DNA of 64,000 bases from Hofstenia miamia. Its lineage: Eukaryota; Xenacoelomorpha; Acoela. Within the stretch, counting starts at the first letter, position 1. Each line of letters begins with the position of its first letter. Below the pieces are notes generated by a model that made no database searches, was not told the origin of the DNA, and saw only the letters and a list, made by a program, of their open reading frames with translations. Below are positions 59,628-64,000 of the stretch, in pieces. The DNA lies in assembly GCA_004352715.1 (NCBI GenBank), contig SCFE01000101.1, forward strand, positions 884,905-948,904, given 5' to 3'. The translations under genes were made by a program, and so were the position numbers.

Positions 59628-60320
59628 CTACTACTAAGCTTTATTAAGCTGTAGATAAATATACAATGATATAGAATAACATAAATATAAAAAGCATTTT
59701 AATATTTACAAAAATTAAATGATTTTTTGGAGTCACTGCCTAAACATAAAAATAATCGTTTACATCCATTACTTTCATATGAATTTTCTAAAATTCATAA
59801 AGAATATCGTACATTTTCTTTTTGCTAATTCTCGGATTTCCAAAGAAATCAAGGTTGTATTTCTGAATTAAATAATTCGCAATGCAGCAAATTCTATTAA
59901 AGTACCAATGATCACTAGTATTTTTCTTTGTTTTCTTTATAAAAAACAGTAGAATTTTAGTATACTATACCCAGATCACTCTTTATTTAAGGGTATCAGG
60001 CAGTTTAAATCAATTGATGCGGAAACTTTTTAAAATTTGAAATCGAATTGCTGCTATTGTTATAGTTAAATAACCATTTCTTGTATTATGATGTTATGTA
60101 AGATAATTTTATTTAAGAAAAATTTATAAAGTATTATATATTTTTTTTACAGAGAAGGATGCTTTCCTGTTGCTTGAAAATCCAATGCTTTTTCATCCTA
60201 AACCTCATCAGTGAATTAACTTTGCAATAACAATTTGTGCATCAACATTTGGTTCTTTCTTCATTAACTGTATATGATTAACTTACTATGCTTATTGCAA
60301 CCATATTTTGGAATTATTTT
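59140..60320. other. Intron sequence, no gene seen; (CTA)n microsatellite 59586-59637
   Basis: About 50 bp of ACT/CTA triplets lie at 59586-59637. The rest is AT-rich without coding blocks. Confidence 0.7.
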
Positions 60321-60440
60321 TTGCCTCCTTCGACGCCTACTGTAAACATTGAGATTCAATATGACCAAGATGTCAACATGTACTTCTTCGAAACACACAT
60401 GTACTTAAAGGCTTCTGTTGCAGTAATATTTTTGGATAAA
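60321..60440 (+). pseudogene. Decayed FN3-like exon
   Basis: TTTGCCTCCTTCGACGCCTA followed by a frame PPSTPTVNIEIQYDQDVNMY, then FFETHMYLKASVA. It aligns with the starts of the active exons (APSAPTVNIQSQNEDS...) and, after a deletion of the B-strand region, with FEACIYLxxSGSC. The acceptor AG is now TG, and both cysteines are lost (ETHMY, SVA). It lies just 150-270 bp upstream of its closest intact relative at 60594, suggesting a tandem exon duplication followed by decay. Confidence 0.65.
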
Positions 60441-60593
60441 ATTGATTTTTATATTGCATAAAAAATAAATACTTGAAAATAAACGAGAGAATAATTATAA
60501 TTCTATTTCTGAATAATTTTATTAATGAAATGGTCATGCTATTTATCACATTTTCTTCTTTTATACCTAATCAGGGTTAAAAACATTATTTAG

Positions 60594-60845
60594 CTCCATC
60601 GGCACCAACTGTAAATATTCAAAGTCAAAATGAGGATAGCATTGTCATCACAATCACTGCAGGATCTGCATCTGACACTATTAAAGCATGCATATACCCA
60701 ACTGCTTCTGGATCATGTTCATATGCAACTGTAACAAGTCCTCATACTTTTTCCCCCTTAACTACTAGTGAAAATTACACAATTGATGTCAAAGCGGTTT
60801 ATCAAACTCTAGATAGTGAAATAATAAGCATGCAAGCAACTACAG
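60594..60845 (+). CDS. FN3-like domain exon
   Basis: Acceptor TTATTTAG, donor ACAG|GTAAAT; 252 bp, phase 1-1. It reads APSAPTVNIQSQNEDSIVIT, IKACIYPTASGSCSY (cysteines 9 apart), LTTSENYTIDVKAVYQTLDS and ends MQATTG instead of the usual YTG. It is the last module in the window; the reading frame must continue beyond 64000. Confidence 0.9.
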
Positions 60846-61849
60846 GTAAATAATAATAGTAATAATAATGATATATATATATATATATAAACATTGTATT
60901 ACATTGTATTGTATTGAATCCACGCTTTACTTCCAGTCCATTGCACAAAGTGCATTGCAAAACGGAAAATTGTAAATATTAAATAAAATCATTGCTATAA
61001 GAATCGGGAGAGAGTTCCATTATTAAGGCATTTTAACGCTGCTGGCAAAAAAGTTTTACTATGTCTTGCATCTTTCTTCATTCTAGAATGACATGAGTGT
61101 TGCGTTTGGAGAACATCTTTTTTCATGCAGATGATGATCACATTTATTACAAATTTTCCAAGCATATTTTGGTTAAACAGTTTACTAAGAAAAAATAATT
61201 TAAGTGGCTTTCCCAAAAATGTTTTGTTGTTTACGTTAATATCTGGTACCCAGACAACAGAAGCGGAAGTGTATGTCAGTTTGATGTATGCCCTGAAAAT
61301 CATCCATTGCTTAGCCTTTGACAGTAATTCAATAAAATGCGACATTGATAGTACTGAAGGCAAAGCTTTATTAACGATATAGTCCACATGATCATTCCAA
61401 TTTAATCTTTGTTTAACTTAATACCGAGATTTATTATTTGAGTAGCAGTCAGACGTGCTAGGTTTTTACATTTAATTGTTGTTTAATAATGGCAACATTT
61501 TTTTCATTTTTTGATATTAGGATACTTAAAAACTAATAGACTTGTGCATAGTAGTTAGTACTTAAAGTTTTTCACATTAACGTTGTCTCTTCGTTTTTGC
61601 TGGTACTCTTAAAGTTTGAATTCCTAATTTCCTAATATAACTGTTAGGATCTAGCTTCTAACTTAACATTTCTGACATTTGCATTGCACTTTTATTCACC
61701 GCAAAATGCGTGGTAAAATTATTTCCTTCTAAATTCAAAAAATTTTGTTTCAAAATTCCTGGAAAAAATTCCATAGAAAAAAAATTGCGTATTTCTTCAA
61801 TTATCAAAGCAAACTGTATCTTAATCATTTCACATTATTGGGTCATTAG
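60846..61849 (-). pseudogene. Intron with weak LINE-like C-terminal remnant
   Basis: A 130-codon minus-strand frame (61387-60995) ends KKDARHSKTFLPAALKCLNN, similar to the closing segment of some LINE ORF2 proteins (RT....F.P.A...LN). The rest of the frame is not clearly conserved. Beyond 61400 nothing is recognised. Confidence 0.4.
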
Positions 61850-62480
61850 CAAAACCAGGGCGCGCTTCTAAAGCAACGGATCGTGCCCAAACAGATTTAG
61901 CCCGTCTTTCCAGAATTTGCCCACATTCGACGTCAAAACTTTTGAAAAGTGATTGGAGCCATTGATACTTGGTGCTTGATTCCACAATTAAACAAATATG
62001 GGCTTTATGGTCGCAGAGCGCTCCGAAAACCACTTTTATTACGCAAAAATATAAACTCCGACAGGGCAAGGTTAATATCTTCGAATAAACGTTGTGTGCA
62101 ACACTCAGGAAGACATTTGCAGTTTGTCAGAAGGCCGAAATTATTTAAAATCCAAGATTTATCAAATAAAGTTCAAGATGGTTCCACACAATTGATGGCT
62201 TTTGCGCTTTGAAAATTTGTCAGGATGGATGGGAATATGACTTGAAGTAAATATTTTAAAGATCCATGTACATTCTCTGCTAGATGAAAACAGCATGTTC
62301 CAACAGAACAATGCATATGCATATGCCAGAAGTCATGACGTACATGGACAAATCTGGGATTATGTTAATAAATGACTGGCAAGCAAGATTACCTGATCTT
62401 AATATCATCGAAAACTTATTGGAAGTTCTAAGAAGTCGAAATGGAGGAATCAAATTCGAAAATTTTTATCTATTGTAGCA
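61850..62480 (+). pseudogene. Tc1-type transposase relic
   Basis: In shifting frames: NKYGLYGRRALRKPLLLRKN, INSDRARL (the G.(Y/H)GR.A.RKPLL..KN...RL block between the DNA-binding and catalytic parts of Tc1 transposases), then FQQNNAYAYARSHDV (cf. QQDNAPCHTA; the catalytic Asp is now Asn) and LPDLNIIENLL (D/E-E region LNPIEN). Several frameshifts and stops. Terminal repeats not found. Confidence 0.65.
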
Positions 62481-64000
62481 AAATCTTGAATAAAACGAGG
62501 CAAAAAATCAATTAATGCAACTTATAAATATTGTATTCCACGATTTAGGGAGTGATTACCAAGGTTACCGTGGATCTGGATTTAGATATGGTTTGATCCG
62601 ATCCCTGGCTATTAATTGATTATTGTGGATGAAAAATATAAGGTAAAGGATAATTTATTCTTTCTTATGGTTAGTTTTTAAGTATTGTAGCTAAAATGAG
62701 CAATGAAAATACACTTTCAATAATTTTGTTGTACAAATCGGAGAATATTATCCGTATTTATCAATAATAAAATAATTGAAGTCCATTAGTCTTTAAAAGT
62801 TTCAAAGATCAGACGTTTGCTTCTTAATTTGTTCCTTAAATCTGTCCATTTGGCATTGGAAAACCATCAGAAGCGAAATTCAATTCCTCATTAATAAATA
62901 TTTCAATAACTTCACCTGAATTTCTGTTTTCGCCATCATTTGAATTTTATCAGAAATTATTGTCCAAAAGTGTGGTTAAATCAATAATATACTACATCAA
63001 TTATGGCATCACAGTATGCACATATTAATGAATGTGATATGCATGAATCCAATTAATGTGACCTATTGCGCAAATTTCCAATGCTCGTTTTCACTGAATT
63101 TCATTATTGGGTAAGCATAAACTTTTTAAAATTCATATAATTTGATAGCCTGGTAAAATTAATATCAGTTTCAATAAAATTGTGTAACAGAAATTGCACA
63201 TATAATTATGATCCATTCAATATCTCTAAAACGGAAGCTCTTCTTTTTTTGTTCCTCTAAGACCTTCATACTTCCTGTATTCTATTTTAATGGTACTCAA
63301 ATTCATTTTAATCCTAATGTCTTTGATAGTGGTGTAATAATTTCCTCCTCACTTTCCTGATCAAAACAAGTTTCATTAAAAACTAAGAAATTCTCTTCTC
63401 TCTATTTCCTTATGTCATCACTGCTGAGTTCACGTAATTCTCCTTCGAAATTAATTCTCTATAAATCATATTGTCTCTCCACTCTCTGCTATAATTCTCA
63501 ATGCTAGTATCTAAATTCCTCTTCTAATAAACTTGACAGACTCTTGTATTGTGGCCTTGGCTGGATATTCTTTTCTAACCAAGCTTACCTAAAGCTTCTA
63601 TTTAAAGCTAGACTTTGCCAATTTCCCTGTGCCTCAAGTTTCTAGATCTCACGTTTCTGAACTAATTACTTCTTGACATTTCTGACTTTGATTTTTCTGA
63701 TTTTCTTAAATTCTCCAAATCTTTATATAATTCTCGCTTTTCCTCTAATGTCTTTTTTCATCTCCCTCGCATTTACAAAGCGAGAAATTGATATTTGGTA
63801 TAACCTTCGGATTTTTAAAAATGAACTCCTCACATTTTTTTCTTCCTTATCTCACTTGGTCTTCAATATAAATGCGATTTCTTCCCCTTCTGTACCTTCT
63901 CCTGTCACTTATTTTGTTCATATTTTTCTCTGTGTAGATTTATTTTATTTTTGTTTGTATACAACACTGTGTGATACAATACATTTATATTATTATTATT
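62481..64000. other. Spacer, no gene seen; pyrimidine-rich end
   Basis: AT-rich to about 63200, then C+T-rich words like TTCTCTTCTCTCTATTTCC to about 63960, resembling 8680-9370. No coding blocks. Confidence 0.45.

Noticed and set aside
1-64000. tRNA, rRNA or other structured RNA genes
   Set aside because: Scanned by eye for conserved tRNA boxes and rRNA words; none convincing, though a covariance search could find what the eye misses.

Overview
This is an AT-rich eukaryotic window, almost certainly from an invertebrate animal. Split genes with GT/AG introns, many DNA transposons and LINE relics, TA microsatellites and TTAGGG-like interstitial repeats all point that way. I cannot name the species. 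No bacterial-type genes, tRNA, rRNA or CRISPR array are visible.

The main host feature is a series of small plus-strand exons spread across the whole window: 54-305, 4793-5074, 15780-16034, 16736-16990, 20559-20813, 22447-22698, 34259-34513, 35117-35377, 37485-37739, 43945-44199, 50554-50805 (same as the first), 51007-51121, 54778-54903, 55522-55779, 57483-57731, 57847-57897 and 60594-60845. Each full exon is 249-282 bp, follows a TTTAG-type acceptor, ends at a GT donor, and has phase-1 introns on both sides. Each therefore encodes one self-contained module of 83-94 residues that reads as a fibronectin type III-like (FN3) domain. All but the exon at 4793 share a conserved pair of cysteines (ACIY...GSCTY) and a YTI.(A/V)(R/K)A(V/I)(Y/F)Q strand, and lack the usual B-strand tryptophan. 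I infer one long extracellular or cell-surface FN3-array gene, of which this window shows only internal exons. At least 13 distinct exons are present after removing repeated copies. A decayed relative lies at 60321-60440.

The introns and spacers are filled with transposon debris: Tc1/mariner elements (5927-6697, 6778-7281, a nested Tc1 at 37940-39562, 57794-58592, 61850-62480), a pogo-like end (31345-31771), hAT-type miniature elements with 8-bp target duplications (12513-12977, 28873-29337, 37849-39876), PIF/Harbinger (13052-13285), a P-element/THAP transposase relic (17690-20068), hAT transposase (25027-25347), several LINE fragments (26470-28500 is the largest) and LTR-retrotransposon pieces (45399-46703, 54905-55275).

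The assembly is a mosaic. Single-N joins at 4786, 5701, 6777, 21749, 31772, 45398, 46639, 49154, 49599, 50274, 50841, 51006, 54904, 57846 and 58059-58060 often sit where the next piece repeats sequence already given. Many look like unmerged allelic contigs laid end to end, especially from 48728 to 58060. These repeats are informative: they reveal an empty and a filled transposon site, a 1.6-kb indel that carries an FN3 exon, and two versions of one FN3 exon whose differences cluster in the predicted F-G loop.

A separate candidate exon of unknown function, also phase 1-1, lies on the minus strand at 2261-2494.
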